64,000 bases of DNA from Leucobacter sp. UCMA 4100 (GCF_027853335.1 NZ_JAFEUS010000002.1:1844514-1908513), one strand, 5' to 3'. Shown: positions 8,532 to 17,707, counted from the stretch's first letter. Notes: generated from the sequence alone by a model not told the origin. A program made the numbers and translations.

Positions 8532-9667
8532 GCGAGAGCGTCGCATCGCTCGCGTCGCTCACCACGATGAGGGTTGGCGGCCACGCTGACCGCGTACTCG
8601 TCGCCCGGTCGCGCGAGGAGCTCATCGAGCGTTCGATTGAGCTCTGGGCCGACGGCGACGACTGGCTGCTGCTTGGCGGCGGATCAAACACGATCGTCAG
8701 CGATGAAGGCTACCCCGGGCCGGTCCTGCTTGCCCGCAGCGAGGGCATCGAGGTCATCGACGACCCCTCGCTTTCCGCCAACAAGGTGCGAGTTCGGGTG
8801 CAAGCTGGCCAAGACTGGGACTCGGTCGTCGTCACCACCCTCGCCCGTGGCTGGGGCGGCCTCGAAGCGCTCTCGGGCATTCCGGGCTGCGCTGGCGCTG
8901 CCCCCATGCAAAACATTGGCGCCTACGGCTGCGAAATCGCCGACGTACTCGTCTCGATCGAGCTGCTCGAGCGTGACACCGAAGAGGTGCGCATGGTCTC
9001 GGCCGAAGAGCTCGCTTTCGGGTACCGCGACTCGGCCCTGAAGCGCCGCGACCTCGAGGGAGTCGTGCTCTCGATCGACCTCGTGCTCACTCGCGGAGCC
9101 GACGGCTCAGCCGCGAGCGCCCCCGTCGTCTTCCCGCAGCTCGCGAAGGCCCTCGGCGTCAAGCTCGGAGCCATCGTCTCGGGCCGCGACGTTCGCGAAA
9201 GCGTGCTATCGCTGCGTGGCTCGAAGGGCATGGTGCTCGACTCTGCCGACCACGACACCTGGTCTGCCGGTTCGTTCTTCACGAACCCCATCGTGAGCGC
9301 CGACTTCGCGAAGTCGCTTCCGGGCAATGCTCCTCGCTTCCCGATGGAGCCGGCTCCCGAGCGCCCCATCGCGGTCCCGCTCGAAGACGCCGCAAACCTC
9401 GAGGCCTACCTGCCACCGCAGGCGGCCGACCGCCGCGTGAAGCTCTCGGCCGCCTGGCTCATCGAGCACGCCGGCGTGAAACCCGGCTACCGCATTCCCG
9501 GCTCGGGCGCGGGCGTCTCGACAAAGCACTCCCTCGCAATCACCAACCGCGGATCGGCGACAGCCGCCGACGTCGCCGAGCTGGCCCGGTACATCACGAC
9601 CCGCGTGCAGTCGGAGTTCGGGGTGCTGCTGGTTCCCGAGCCGAACATCTACGGCCTGCAGCTCTAG
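8528..9667 (+). CDS. murB: UDP-N-acetylenolpyruvoylglucosamine reductase
   Basis: 379-aa type I MurB, which reduces UDP-GlcNAc-enolpyruvate to UDP-MurNAc in cytoplasmic peptidoglycan precursor synthesis. FAD-binding elements are visible: TTMRVGGHADR, LGGGSNTIVSDEG and GWGGLEALSGIPGCAGAAPMQN, followed by IGAYGCEIAD. The substrate-binding/catalytic C-terminal domain contains SAGSFFTNPIV, holding the proton-donor serine, and KPGYRIPG. GTG overlaps the previous stop by 4 nt, implying translational coupling. Length matches actinobacterial MurB proteins. Confidence 0.95.
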   Translation: MSESVASLASLTTMRVGGHADRVLVARSREELIERSIELWADGDDWLLLGGGSNTIVSDEGYPGPVLLARSEGIEVIDDPSLSANKVRVRVQAGQDWDSVVVTTLARGWGGLEALSGIPGCAGAAPMQNIGAYGCEIADVLVSIELLERDTEEVRMVSAEELAFGYRDSALKRRDLEGVVLSIDLVLTRGADGSAASAPVVFPQLAKALGVKLGAIVSGRDVRESVLSLRGSKGMVLDSADHDTWSAGSFFTNPIVSADFAKSLPGNAPRFPMEPAPERPIAVPLEDAANLEAYLPPQAADRRVKLSAAWLIEHAGVKPGYRIPGSGAGVSTKHSLAITNRGSATAADVAELARYITTRVQSEFGVLLVPEPNIYGLQL

Positions 9668-9773
9668 CGCGCCGTCGCGCAGCGGCGCGACGCCTTGGGA
9701 GAATGCTGTCGGCGCGGTGCGCCGGCCGTTGTGTGCTGCTCTGAGTCTTGGGCGGCGCGCTGTGTTGCGCGTT

Positions 9774-9825
9774 CAGTCCCGCTTGCCTGCGTTTTTTACG
9801 TCCAGTCCCGCTTGCCTGCGTTTTT
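9774..9825. repeat. Tandem repeat, two units, 29-bp period
   Basis: A 23-bp string beginning cagtcccgcttgcctgc occurs identically at 9774-9796 and 9803-9825, just before the first large palindrome. Confidence 0.85.
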
Positions 9826-9832
9826 CGCGCCC

Positions 9833-9884
9833 ACTTGACGAAAAGCAGGGTGTTTCAGCCCTACAACCCTACTTTTCGTCAAGT
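9833..9884. repeat. 52-bp palindromic repeat element, copy 1
   Basis: Imperfect hairpin bounded by acttgacgaaaag and cttttcgtcaagt. Its reverse complement matches the copy at 10159-10210 at 48 of 52 positions by eye, so the two copies are inverted relative to one another. This looks like a REP-type mobile palindrome or a shared structured element. Confidence 0.85.
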
Positions 9885-10041
9885 AGATCCCGTAGGGCGC
9901 GGGCGGGGGCGCCATCTCGAGCTCATGCTGCATCTGGGCTGAACAACGTCCCTATGCCAAACCGCCAGGAGCGAAGCGACGCCCTCGGATTGGTTTCACC
10001 CCCATCGCGGCGGTCTCGCGTGCCGTTTAACGCAGTCGAGT

Positions 10042-10101
10042 GTCAGCTGGCGCTGGCGAGAGTCAGCCGGCGCTGTTGCGTGTCGGTTGGCGCTGTTGCT
10101 C
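10042..10101. repeat. Threefold 20-bp tandem repeat
   Basis: Units at 10042-10061, 10062-10081 and 10082-10101 all follow the pattern gtc-g-yggcgctg-yg. They are imperfect and non-coding. Confidence 0.6.
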
Positions 10102-10158
10102 GCGTCCCGTGACATGGGTTCGCGCTTTGTGGGTCTTCTGCCCGTACTTTTCCCGTTT

Positions 10159-10210
10159 ACTTGACGAAAAGCAGGGTTGTAGAGCCAAAACACCCTGCTT
10201 TTCGTCAAGT
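10159..10210. repeat. 52-bp palindromic repeat element, copy 2
   Basis: Near-perfect hairpin: arms acttgacgaaaagcagggt and accctgcttttcgtcaagt around a short loop. Inverted copy of the element at 9833-9884. It lies between two genes that converge on this gap, where it could also act as a bidirectional transcription barrier. Confidence 0.85.
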
Positions 10211-10247
10211 GGATCGAGTATCGCTCGATGAAGCTGAAGGCCGTGCG

Positions 10248-11471
10248 TCAGCGCGGGAGGCCAGCCGGGGCGGCAGCCGGCGCAGCCGCACGCCCCATGC
10301 GGGCCACCGCCTCGCGCAGCACCTCCTCGGAGCAGCCGAGGTTCAGGCGAATGCAGCCGTGACCGTTGGCCCCGAAGGTGGCGCCGTCGCTCACGATGAG
10401 GTCGGCCTTTTCGAGCAGTGTGAAGGCAGGGGTGGGGCCGAGGCCGGCGTCGCTGAGGTCGATCCATGCGAGGTAGCTCGTCTTGGGCGGGGTGTAGCGC
10501 GCGCCGGGAACGTGCTCGGCAAGGAGCTCGGCGAGCAGGCGGCCGTTCGAGCTGACCTGGGTGATGGCGCGGTCGAGCCAGTCGCGGCAGTCGGCGAACG
10601 CGACTTGCGAGGCGGTGCGGCCGAGAATGCTCGTCGATCCGCTGAGGGCGACGGTGAGGTATTCGCGCAGTGAGTCGGGCGAGGTTGCCGGGGGTGCGTA
10701 GATGAGGGCGCACTTGGTGCCGGCGATGTTCCAGCCCTTTGAGGCCGAGGTGACGGTGACCGAGGTGGCGCCGGCTGCGGCCGCGATGGGGGCGAAGGGG
10801 GTGAAGGTGACGCCGTGGTGCACGAGCGGTGCGTGGATCTCGTCGGCGATGACGATGGCGCCGTGGCGGGCGGCCGAGGCGGCAAGGGCCTCGAGGTCGG
10901 CGGCCGAGTGGGCGATGCCATGCGGGTTGTGGGGGTTTGAGAGCACCATGGCGTGCACGCGGTCGGCTCCCGAGGCACCGAAAGCGCGGTCGATCGCGTC
11001 GGTGTCGAGGTGCAGGGTTTCGCCCGAGCCTGCGAGCGGGATCTCGACGCACTCGACGCCGAGCTCGGTGAGGTAGCCGAAGAACGAGGGGTAGCTCGGG
11101 GTTGCGAGGGCAACGCGGGCGCCCTCGGGCAGCAGGTGCCTCAGCACGGCCTTGACCCCGAAGCTGACGTCGGGGGCGCCGTAAAAGAACTCGCGTTCGG
11201 GCTGCCAGGCCCAGCGATCCGCTGCGAAGTCGGCGAAGGCTCCCACGAGCCCGCTGAGGTCGCCCGAGTAGCCGAGGTCAGAGCGCTCAATCTGCGCGAT
11301 GAGTGCCTCGCGAATGCGCTCGTCGACCGTGAAATCCATTTCGGCGATAAACATGGGAAGCACGCCACTCTGACAGCCGGCCCACTTGATGCTCGTGCGC
11401 TCTTGGCGCAGGGTCTCTGCGGGCTGGCAGTGCAGGGCTTCGGTTTCGGCGGTGAAATCAGTCATATGCAT
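10248..11471 (-). CDS. MalY/PatB-family PLP aminotransferase (probable cystathionine beta-lyase)
   Basis: 407-aa fold-type I PLP enzyme of the MalY/PatB branch, C-S lyases that cleave cystathionine or related thioethers. Hallmarks: MFIAEMDF near the N-terminus, GYSGD, the cofactor Asp210 in IADEIHAPL, and the Schiff-base Lys245 in TSASKGWNIAGTK. NPHNPHG and LNLGCSEE follow family positions. It stands alone, between the palindrome-rich gap and a two-component system transcribed the other way. C-S lyase activity is likely, but an aminotransferase role cannot be excluded from sequence. Confidence 0.88.
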   Translation of the reverse strand: MHMTDFTAETEALHCQPAETLRQERTSIKWAGCQSGVLPMFIAEMDFTVDERIREALIAQIERSDLGYSGDLSGLVGAFADFAADRWAWQPEREFFYGAPDVSFGVKAVLRHLLPEGARVALATPSYPSFFGYLTELGVECVEIPLAGSGETLHLDTDAIDRAFGASGADRVHAMVLSNPHNPHGIAHSAADLEALAASAARHGAIVIADEIHAPLVHHGVTFTPFAPIAAAAGATSVTVTSASKGWNIAGTKCALIYAPPATSPDSLREYLTVALSGSTSILGRTASQVAFADCRDWLDRAITQVSSNGRLLAELLAEHVPGARYTPPKTSYLAWIDLSDAGLGPTPAFTLLEKADLIVSDGATFGANGHGCIRLNLGCSEEVLREAVARMGRAAAPAAAPAGLPR

Positions 11472-11534
11472 ATGGTCGCGTTATGTTTCGCGAATGTCCA
11501 ATAATGTTTCGTTTGTTACGGGTAAGGAAACAGC

Positions 11535-12284
11535 ATGAGTCGCCAGCATGCTCAGCCGATTCATAGCAAACAGTCAGATACTGAGGACATGAACAAGGGA
11601 CCACGCATTCTGATCGTCGACGACGAGCCCAGCATTCGCGAACTGCTCAGCACGAGCCTTCGCTTCGCAGGGTTCGGCGTGCGCGCCATCGCTAATGGCG
11701 CCGGAGCTATCTCCGCCGTACTCGAAGAAGAACCCGACCTCATCATTCTCGACGTTATGTTGCCAGATATGAACGGCTTCAGCGTCACCAAGCGACTGCG
11801 GTCGGCGGGCTACACCGCCCCGATTCTCTTTCTCACCGCGAAAGACGATGTCGAAGACAAGATCCAGGGCCTCACGGTCGGCGGCGACGACTACGTCACG
11901 AAGCCCTTCTCACTTGACGAGATCATTGCTCGCATCAAGGCCATCTTGCGCCGCACGATTCAAGAAGACGAAGAGTCAACGTTGGCCGTCGGCGTCATTA
12001 GCCTCGATCAAGACACCCACGAGGTGAGCGTGAACGGCACGCCGATCGAGCTGTCGCCAACCGAGTTCAAGCTGTTGCGCTACCTCATGCTCAACCCGAA
12101 CCGAGTGCTCTCGAAGTCGCAAATTCTCGACCACGTCTGGGAATACGACTTCAACGGCGACGCGGGCATCGTCGAGTCGTACATCTCGTACTTGCGACGC
12201 AAGCTCGATCCGCTCACTGAAGAGCCGCTCATTCACACCAAGCGCGGCTTCGGCTACATGCTGAAGGTTTCTGAAACCAAGTAA
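11535..12284 (+). CDS. OmpR/PhoB-family response regulator
   Basis: 249-aa two-domain regulator. The receiver domain has the acidic pair VDDE, phospho-acceptor Asp73 in ILDVMLPDMNGF and the switch residues FLTAKDD; the C-terminal winged helix is typical OmpR type (ELSPTEFKLLRYLMLNPNRVLSKSQILDHVW, here given only as landmark, ending YLRRKLD). ATG 11535 is preceded by aagga at good spacing; ATG 11589 is an alternative that would remove an 18-residue N-terminal tail unusual for the family. The sensor kinase starts 4 bp downstream. Target genes are not identifiable. Confidence 0.93.
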   Translation: MSRQHAQPIHSKQSDTEDMNKGPRILIVDDEPSIRELLSTSLRFAGFGVRAIANGAGAISAVLEEEPDLIILDVMLPDMNGFSVTKRLRSAGYTAPILFLTAKDDVEDKIQGLTVGGDDYVTKPFSLDEIIARIKAILRRTIQEDEESTLAVGVISLDQDTHEVSVNGTPIELSPTEFKLLRYLMLNPNRVLSKSQILDHVWEYDFNGDAGIVESYISYLRRKLDPLTEEPLIHTKRGFGYMLKVSETK

Positions 12285-12288
12285 CCTA

Positions 12289-13767
12289 GTGGGTGTGACC
12301 CGTACAACACTCGCAGAGCGCCTTTCCCGCGTCTCGCTGCTCAGCAAGATCACGGCGGTGACGGTTTTTATCCTCACCCTCGGCTTGTTCGTGGCGGGCG
12401 CGGGAACGCTCGCGTTTTTGAAACCGCAGCTCGCGGTGAACGAAGACGAGAAGCTCAAGCAGCTGCTCGTCGATCCGACCTCTGAGCTCGCGGTGGGTGC
12501 GAACCCGCAAGAGATCAGGCGCGAAGACGTGCTCTTCGCCTCTGATCAGTACTATATTGCCGTGCTCGACGAGGCCGGCAATATTCTCTTCGACAACTTC
12601 CAGTCTCGCGGTAGCCGGGTCTCACCCTCGGTGCCCGAGATCAGCGCCCACTGGGTCGAGCAAAACGGTGATACGCCGTTCACCCTCGACGGGCGAGACG
12701 GTTCGCAGTGGCGCGCCGTCGCCGCAGAGTTGAGGCCGCAGGGCTCATCGGCTGCTCCGGTCGGGTCGATGCTCTTCGCCGTCTCGACCGACAACGTCAA
12801 CCAGGTCATGGCGCAGTACCTCACGGTGTTCACGGGCTTTGGCATCGCCGTAATTCTGCTTGGCGCCGCCCTCACGCGCTTGCTCGTCATCGCGACCTTT
12901 GAGCCGCTGCACGAGGTTGAGCGCACCGCGCTCGAGATCGCCGACGGCGACTTCTCGAAGCGCATCCAGGTGCGCGCCCCCGGCACCGAGGTCGGGCACC
13001 TCGGCCAGTCGCTCAACGTCATGCTCGACGAGATTGACGCTTCGTTCAACGACCGTTCGAAGACGATCGAGCAAATGCGTCGCTTCGTGGGTGATGCCGG
13101 CCACGAGTTGCGCACCCCGCTCGTCTCGGTGCGCGGTTACGCCGAGCTTTACCGCATGGGCGCGATTCAAACGCCCGAAGACGTTGCGCAGGCGATGGGC
13201 CGCATCGAGAGCGAGGCGATTCGCATGGGTGACCTTGTCGAAGACCTGCTCGCACTCGCCAGACTCGACGAGAAACGCCCCCTCGACCTGCAGCCGGTCA
13301 ACCTCGTGCCGCTCGCACAGGACGCCGCGATGGATGCCAGGGCCCAGGAGCCCGACCGCGAGATTGAGGTCGTGATCGATGACGATCCCGTGATCGTGCG
13401 CGCCGACGAGATGAAGGTGCGGCAGGTGCTCACGAATCTCATCGCCAATGCGATGCGGCACACCCCTGACGGCAGCCCGATCGAGGTCGTCGTCTCGGCG
13501 CTGCCCGGCAAAACGACCGGTCAGTTCGAGATCGTCGACCACGGCGACGGCATTCCAGAGCAGCTGCGCGACAAGATTTTCGATCGCTTTTACCGCGCCG
13601 ACAATTCCCGAAATCGCGAGACCGGCGGATCGGGGCTCGGCCTCGCGATCGTCAAGTCGATTGCCGAGGCTCACCGAGGTGCCGTGTCGGCTCACGAGAC
13701 CGACGGGGGCGGCGCGACGTTCAGGGTCGAGCTGCCGCTCGAGTTCTACGCCGAGGCGGCAGAGTAG
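12289..13767 (+). CDS. HAMP-domain sensor histidine kinase
   Basis: 492-aa partner of the adjacent response regulator. Transmembrane helix about 22-43, extracytoplasmic sensor domain about 45-165, second helix about 178-200, HAMP to about 250, then HisKA with phospho-acceptor His272 (AGHELRTPL) and an HATPase domain with N-box NLIANAMRHT, DHGDGIP and GGSGLGLAIV. The sensor domain (VLFASDQYYIAVLDEAGN) gives no ligand clue. A GTG at 12295 is an equally possible start and has TAACCT 7 nt before it. The 3' end overlaps the convergent helicase gene by 22 bp. Confidence 0.92.
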   Translation: MGVTRTTLAERLSRVSLLSKITAVTVFILTLGLFVAGAGTLAFLKPQLAVNEDEKLKQLLVDPTSELAVGANPQEIRREDVLFASDQYYIAVLDEAGNILFDNFQSRGSRVSPSVPEISAHWVEQNGDTPFTLDGRDGSQWRAVAAELRPQGSSAAPVGSMLFAVSTDNVNQVMAQYLTVFTGFGIAVILLGAALTRLLVIATFEPLHEVERTALEIADGDFSKRIQVRAPGTEVGHLGQSLNVMLDEIDASFNDRSKTIEQMRRFVGDAGHELRTPLVSVRGYAELYRMGAIQTPEDVAQAMGRIESEAIRMGDLVEDLLALARLDEKRPLDLQPVNLVPLAQDAAMDARAQEPDREIEVVIDDDPVIVRADEMKVRQVLTNLIANAMRHTPDGSPIEVVVSALPGKTTGQFEIVDHGDGIPEQLRDKIFDRFYRADNSRNRETGGSGLGLAIVKSIAEAHRGAVSAHETDGGGATFRVELPLEFYAEAAE

Positions 13768-15404
13768 AGCGACGCGAGGTCGCCCGCTCGAACGATCGTG
13801 TAGGCGTAGCCCTGCTCGGCGAGAAAGCGCTGCCGGTTTTGCGCGAAGTCCTGGTCGACGGTGTCGGCCGTGACGATCGTGTAAAACGAGGCCTGCATGC
13901 CGTTGCTCTTCGGGCGAAGCAGCCGGCCGAGACGCTGTGCCTCTTCCTGGCGTGAGCCGTACGAGCCCGAGATCTGAATGGCGACCGAGGCGTCGGGTAG
14001 GTCGATTGAGAAGTTTGCGACCTTCGAAACCACGAGCGTCGTGACTTCGCCGCGACGAAACTGCCCGAAGAGTTCTTCACGCTCGTCGACCGGGGTTTTG
14101 CCGGTGATGAGCGGGGCGTCAAGTGCCTCGGCCATCTCTTCGAGCTGTTCGATGTACTGGCCGATCACGAGCACGCTCTCGCCAGGGTGCTGTTCGATGA
14201 TCTCGCGCGTGATGTCTTGTTTCACGGGCGCGCTCGAGGCGATTCGGTAGCGCTCTGAGTCTTCGGCAGAGGCGTAGCGTAGCCGTTCATCATCATCGAG
14301 CGAGACGCGCACCTCGTAGCAGGCAGCCGGGGCGATGAAGCCCTGTGCCTCGATCTCGCGCCAGGGCACGTCGTAGCGCTTCGGGCCGATGAGGCTGAAC
14401 ACGTCGCCCTCGCGGCCGTCTTCGCGCACGAGCGTCGCGGTGAGGCCGATGCGGCGCCGGGCCTGCAGTTCAGCCGTGAGCTTGAAGACCGGGGCGGGCA
14501 AGAGGTGCACCTCGTCGTAGACGATGAGGCCCCAGTCGTGCTCGCTGAGCAGCGAGAGGTGCTGGTAGGCCCCGCCGCGCTTGCTCGTGAGAATTTGGTA
14601 GGTCGCGATCGTGACGGGCTTGACCTCTTTGACCTGGCCCGAGTACTCGCCGATCTCGTCTTCGGTGAGGTTCGTGCGCTTGAGCAGCTCATCGCGCCAC
14701 TGGCGAGCCGAGACGGCGCCGGTCACGAGAATGAGGGTCTGCGCCTTGACGCGAGCCATCGCTCCCGCACCAACGATGGTCTTGCCGGCACCGCAGGGCA
14801 GCACCACGACGCCTGATCCGCCTCGTTCAAAGGTGTCGACGGCCGTGCGCTGGTAGTCGCGCATGGCCCAGTCGGTCTCGAGTAGCTCGATGTCGTGAGG
14901 GGTTCCGGGGGTGTAGCCCGCGAGATCTTCGGCCGGCCAGCCGCGCTTGAGCAGCGCCTGTTTGAGCTCGCCTCGCGTGAGCGGCTCGATCTCGTAGGTG
15001 AGGTCATCGATCTGGTGGCCGAGCAACTGCGCAACGGCCTTCGACTGCGACATCTCGCGCAGCACGAGCGGGTTCTGGGCGGTGAGCACGAGCTGGTCGT
15101 CACGGCGTTCGATGCGCAGGTTGCCGTAGCGATCCATAGAGTCGCGAATCTCGAGCTCGACGTTCGAGGGCATCGGGAACTTCGCGTAGCGGGTGAGCGT
15201 CGCGATCACCTCGTCGGCGGTGTGGCCGGCAGCGCGCGCGTTCCACAGGCCCAGCCGCGTGATGCGGTAGGTGTGCACGTGCTCGGGGGCACGCTCGAGC
15301 TCGGCAAACACGGCGAGATCGTGGCGAGCGTTTTCAGAGTCGGGGTGAGCGACTTCGAGCAGCGCGGTGTGGTCACTCTGAATGATGAGGGGGCCAAGTT
15401 CCAT
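13746..15404 (-). CDS. XPB/Ssl2-family DNA repair helicase
   Basis: 552-aa superfamily 2 helicase like mycobacterial XPB, an ATP-dependent 3'-5' helicase. An N-terminal damage-recognition-like domain occupies residues 1 to about 180; the helicase core follows with Walker A PCGAGKT (203-209), DEVH (297-300), LTATLVRED (motif III), and motif VI with QRLGRLLRP. The start at 15404 has a possible leaderless -10 (TAAACT, 8 nt away). Immediately upstream on the same strand is the helicase-associated protein that regularly accompanies bacterial XPB. Probably acts in nucleotide-excision-type repair; the exact role in bacteria is unsettled. Confidence 0.93.
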   Translation of the reverse strand: MELGPLIIQSDHTALLEVAHPDSENARHDLAVFAELERAPEHVHTYRITRLGLWNARAAGHTADEVIATLTRYAKFPMPSNVELEIRDSMDRYGNLRIERRDDQLVLTAQNPLVLREMSQSKAVAQLLGHQIDDLTYEIEPLTRGELKQALLKRGWPAEDLAGYTPGTPHDIELLETDWAMRDYQRTAVDTFERGGSGVVVLPCGAGKTIVGAGAMARVKAQTLILVTGAVSARQWRDELLKRTNLTEDEIGEYSGQVKEVKPVTIATYQILTSKRGGAYQHLSLLSEHDWGLIVYDEVHLLPAPVFKLTAELQARRRIGLTATLVREDGREGDVFSLIGPKRYDVPWREIEAQGFIAPAACYEVRVSLDDDERLRYASAEDSERYRIASSAPVKQDITREIIEQHPGESVLVIGQYIEQLEEMAEALDAPLITGKTPVDEREELFGQFRRGEVTTLVVSKVANFSIDLPDASVAIQISGSYGSRQEEAQRLGRLLRPKSNGMQASFYTIVTADTVDQDFAQNRQRFLAEQGYAYTIVRAGDLASLYSAASA

Positions 15405-15415
15405 AGCGGCCTAGT

Positions 15416-17242
15416 TTACCCCTCGGTCTTGTGAATGGGCTCGACTGCCGTAATCGCGCGAACCGAGACGGTGCGTTCGAGCTGCGCTTTCGGGTCGATC
15501 GCGCGCAGACGGCCCTGCGAGACCGAGACCGGCTGCAGGTCGAGCAGGTGCTCGCGTTTGCCGTCGCTCACGGTGATACGCATGGTCTCGCCGGTTCGCG
15601 CCGCGAGTTCAAGCACGGGAACGATGTCGAGGCCGGCGCCGCCCTGAGTGCCCTCGGTGAGCTGGGCCGCTTGTTGCTCGGCCCACGCGCGTTGCGTTTG
15701 GGTTTCGTCGTGGCGGTGGGCTGGCGCGATCTGTTCGATGAGGCGCACCGTTTCTGCCTCGTCGCGGTCAGCGTGCGCGGCCGCGTCGTCAGAGCGTGCT
15801 CGCGAGCGGTTGGCGTTGCTCGCCGGATATCTCGCGTCGAGCAGGAGCGCCATGACGTGCGGTTGGCTGAACCGGGTGAAGAGCTCGGTCGGTTTCTCGG
15901 TTGCGGTGAGCGAAAGTAGCTGCAGCCGCGAATCGGCGAGCAGTTCGCGCGCGAGTCGCTCGTCACGAACGCGCACGATCGTCGCGCCGTCGGTGTTGTT
16001 GAGCGGCTGAACCTCGAGGGTTCCGTGCCGCTCGGCAAGGTCTTTGAGTAGGTATTCGAGCGGTTGAGGCAGTGGGGTGAGCGCGGTCTCTGCAAAGAAC
16101 TCACGCATCTCGGGCACGCTCCAGCCGCGCTCGAGGGCGGCCGTGAGCGAGCGCTCGCTGAGCATGAACGTGGTCGCGAGACCCGGCGCGGTGAGATCGG
16201 CGAGCTGCAGCAGCGCGAGCCCCTGCCGCGGGTCGAGCGGGCCCGGCGCGATAACGCTGAGGTCAGGCTGCAGATAGACCCCCGCAACGGCCGCGGGAAA
16301 GTGCTCATGAGCGAGGCGGATCGCCCCCGAGATATCGGCTGGCTCAGCGAGCAGCCGTTCTGCGGCGGGAGTGAAGACGCCGTTCGACGTGATGGCGAAG
16401 TGCTCACAATGCTCGGCGAACAGTGAGAGCGCCTCGCGCTCGGGTTCGCTCATGAAGGGGTAGGTGACCGTGGTCGTGTGATTGATGATGGCAGCAAGAT
16501 TGCGGCCTGGCACTGAGAGGGCGGAGCGGAGCAGCTGGGGCATGCTCTTCACGATTGCCGAGGCGAGCGCGACCCAGCGCGTGGGGTGGGGAAGCGTTGC
16601 CCACCCGCCGGCGTTCTCGGTCACGGTGAGTTGCTGCGCTTCGGGGCGCAGGGCGCCGAGCAGGGTCAGGGCAGCGGTCGTGAACGCAACCGAGCTCTCA
16701 GGCGCGAACGTCGCCTCGCAGAGGGCGCGCTCAGAAACTTTCGTCATTGAGCGTGCTCGGGTGAGTTTCAGCGGTGTCTCGCGTGCAAACTGCAGGGTGA
16801 GTACGGCACGTTGCGTCTCAAGGAAAGCACGTTGGGGCCAATCGCTCGCGGGTTCAGCCTCGGCGTAGTCGCTCTCATCAAGGGCGAGAAAGTCTCGGGG
16901 TTCCGGCAGCGTGCCGTGTGTCTCGATGAGGCCTGCGAGCGCCTCCTGCACCTCGGGAAGGGCTCCTTCGTCGGTGCAGAGTCCGAGCGCCTTGAGCTTT
17001 GCGAAGATCTCGGGGCTGTCGGCAGCGGCGCGGTGCTCGCTCCCGAGGCGGTCGAGCACGGTGAGCTCGAGCAGCGTGAGATGACGGAGTGCTCGGGTGA
17101 TACTCGTCTCATTGAGCAAGCGGATCGCGAGTTCAGTGAGATGCGGAACCTCACCGTCGAGGCTCCGCTCAAGAAGCAGATGTTCCAATGCCGCACGATC
17201 AAAGCCCGCGAGGGTTTGCGCAAGCCGAACCGTACTGAGCAT
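15416..17242 (-). CDS. Helicase-associated domain protein (XPB partner)
   Basis: 608-aa protein of the family found next to XPB in Actinobacteria (Rv0862c-like, by recollection). The N-terminal part is helical with a winged-helix look (LTELAIRLLNETSITRALRHL). The central VYLQPDLSVIAPGPL is the family's signature 'helicase C-terminal-associated' segment and the C-terminal part contains a basic/acidic low-complexity stretch. Only 11 bp separates it from the helicase. It has no ATPase motif itself, so it is likely a regulatory or DNA-binding partner of the helicase. Confidence 0.8.
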   Translation of the reverse strand: MLSTVRLAQTLAGFDRAALEHLLLERSLDGEVPHLTELAIRLLNETSITRALRHLTLLELTVLDRLGSEHRAAADSPEIFAKLKALGLCTDEGALPEVQEALAGLIETHGTLPEPRDFLALDESDYAEAEPASDWPQRAFLETQRAVLTLQFARETPLKLTRARSMTKVSERALCEATFAPESSVAFTTAALTLLGALRPEAQQLTVTENAGGWATLPHPTRWVALASAIVKSMPQLLRSALSVPGRNLAAIINHTTTVTYPFMSEPEREALSLFAEHCEHFAITSNGVFTPAAERLLAEPADISGAIRLAHEHFPAAVAGVYLQPDLSVIAPGPLDPRQGLALLQLADLTAPGLATTFMLSERSLTAALERGWSVPEMREFFAETALTPLPQPLEYLLKDLAERHGTLEVQPLNNTDGATIVRVRDERLARELLADSRLQLLSLTATEKPTELFTRFSQPHVMALLLDARYPASNANRSRARSDDAAAHADRDEAETVRLIEQIAPAHRHDETQTQRAWAEQQAAQLTEGTQGGAGLDIVPVLELAARTGETMRITVSDGKREHLLDLQPVSVSQGRLRAIDPKAQLERTVSVRAITAVEPIHKTEG

Positions 17243-17250
17243 GGCCGGTT

Positions 17251-17520
17251 CTAGCGTTGTTCGTTCAGGAACTCGCGCTTACGGCGGCGGCGCGTCAGGA
17301 TGAGCAACGTCATGATGAGCACAAAGCCGATGGGCAGGCCAACGTAGCCGATCCACGTGACAACCGGCCAGAAACCCTCGGCCAAGACCTGGCGCTCGAC
17401 TCCGACGAGAGCCGCGATGAGGGTGGCGAAAAAGGAGATGATCGCGAGCGCAATGATCGACAGTGACGAATACGCGAGAACCTTCTCGACAAGACTCGGG
17501 TTATTGGTTTCAGTTGACAT
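17251..17520 (-). CDS. Small two-helix membrane protein, unknown
   Basis: 89 aa from ATG 17520. An upstream ATG at 17541 lies before the -10 hexamer and is unlikely. Two hydrophobic helices, about 16-42 (LSIIALAIISFFATLIAALVG) and about 53-75, end in a strongly basic tail RRRRKREF, placing the C-terminus in the cytoplasm. No family is recognised. It sits just upstream of the XPB-partner gene on the same strand. Confidence 0.65.
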   Translation of the reverse strand: MSTETNNPSLVEKVLAYSSLSIIALAIISFFATLIAALVGVERQVLAEGFWPVVTWIGYVGLPIGFVLIMTLLILTRRRRKREFLNEQR

Positions 17521-17527
17521 CAGACTA

Positions 17528-17533
17528 AGAATA
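17528..17533 (-). promoter_or_regulatory. -10 hexamer TATTCT, probable leaderless start
   Basis: On the minus strand TATTCT is followed by 7 nt (tagtctg) and the ATG at 17520. Confidence 0.45.
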
Positions 17534-17707
17534 CCCGTCAAAGCTGAATCAAGGCATAACCGGTAGACTGAAGCCCATTACAGAAGTGAATACCGCGCAC
17601 GGGTGACGATAGGCCCGAACACGCGCACACGGCGGCCCACAAGCCTCACGGTTTGTGATGCTTTTGCTTTCGCAAGGGCGGCTGCGGTCACGAAGAAAGG
17701 AACAAGC

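Larger units (their letters stand above)
9668..10247. other. 580-bp intergenic region rich in repeats
   Basis: No convincing gene. It holds a 29-bp-period tandem duplication, two inverted copies of a 52-bp palindrome and a threefold 20-bp repeat, between murB and a convergent aminotransferase gene. Open frames crossing it (for example 9717-10112) are low-complexity products of the repeats. Confidence 0.7.

Noticed and set aside
9717-10112. 131-codon frame across the repeat region
   Set aside because: Consists of the tandem and palindromic repeats; no start signal or family.
9833-10210. CRISPR array
   Set aside because: Only two repeat copies, inverted rather than direct, about 325 bp apart, and no cas genes.
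10063-11052. 329-codon minus-strand frame overlapping the MalY-type enzyme and the palindromes
   Set aside because: Arg/Pro/His-rich translation in another frame of a real gene.
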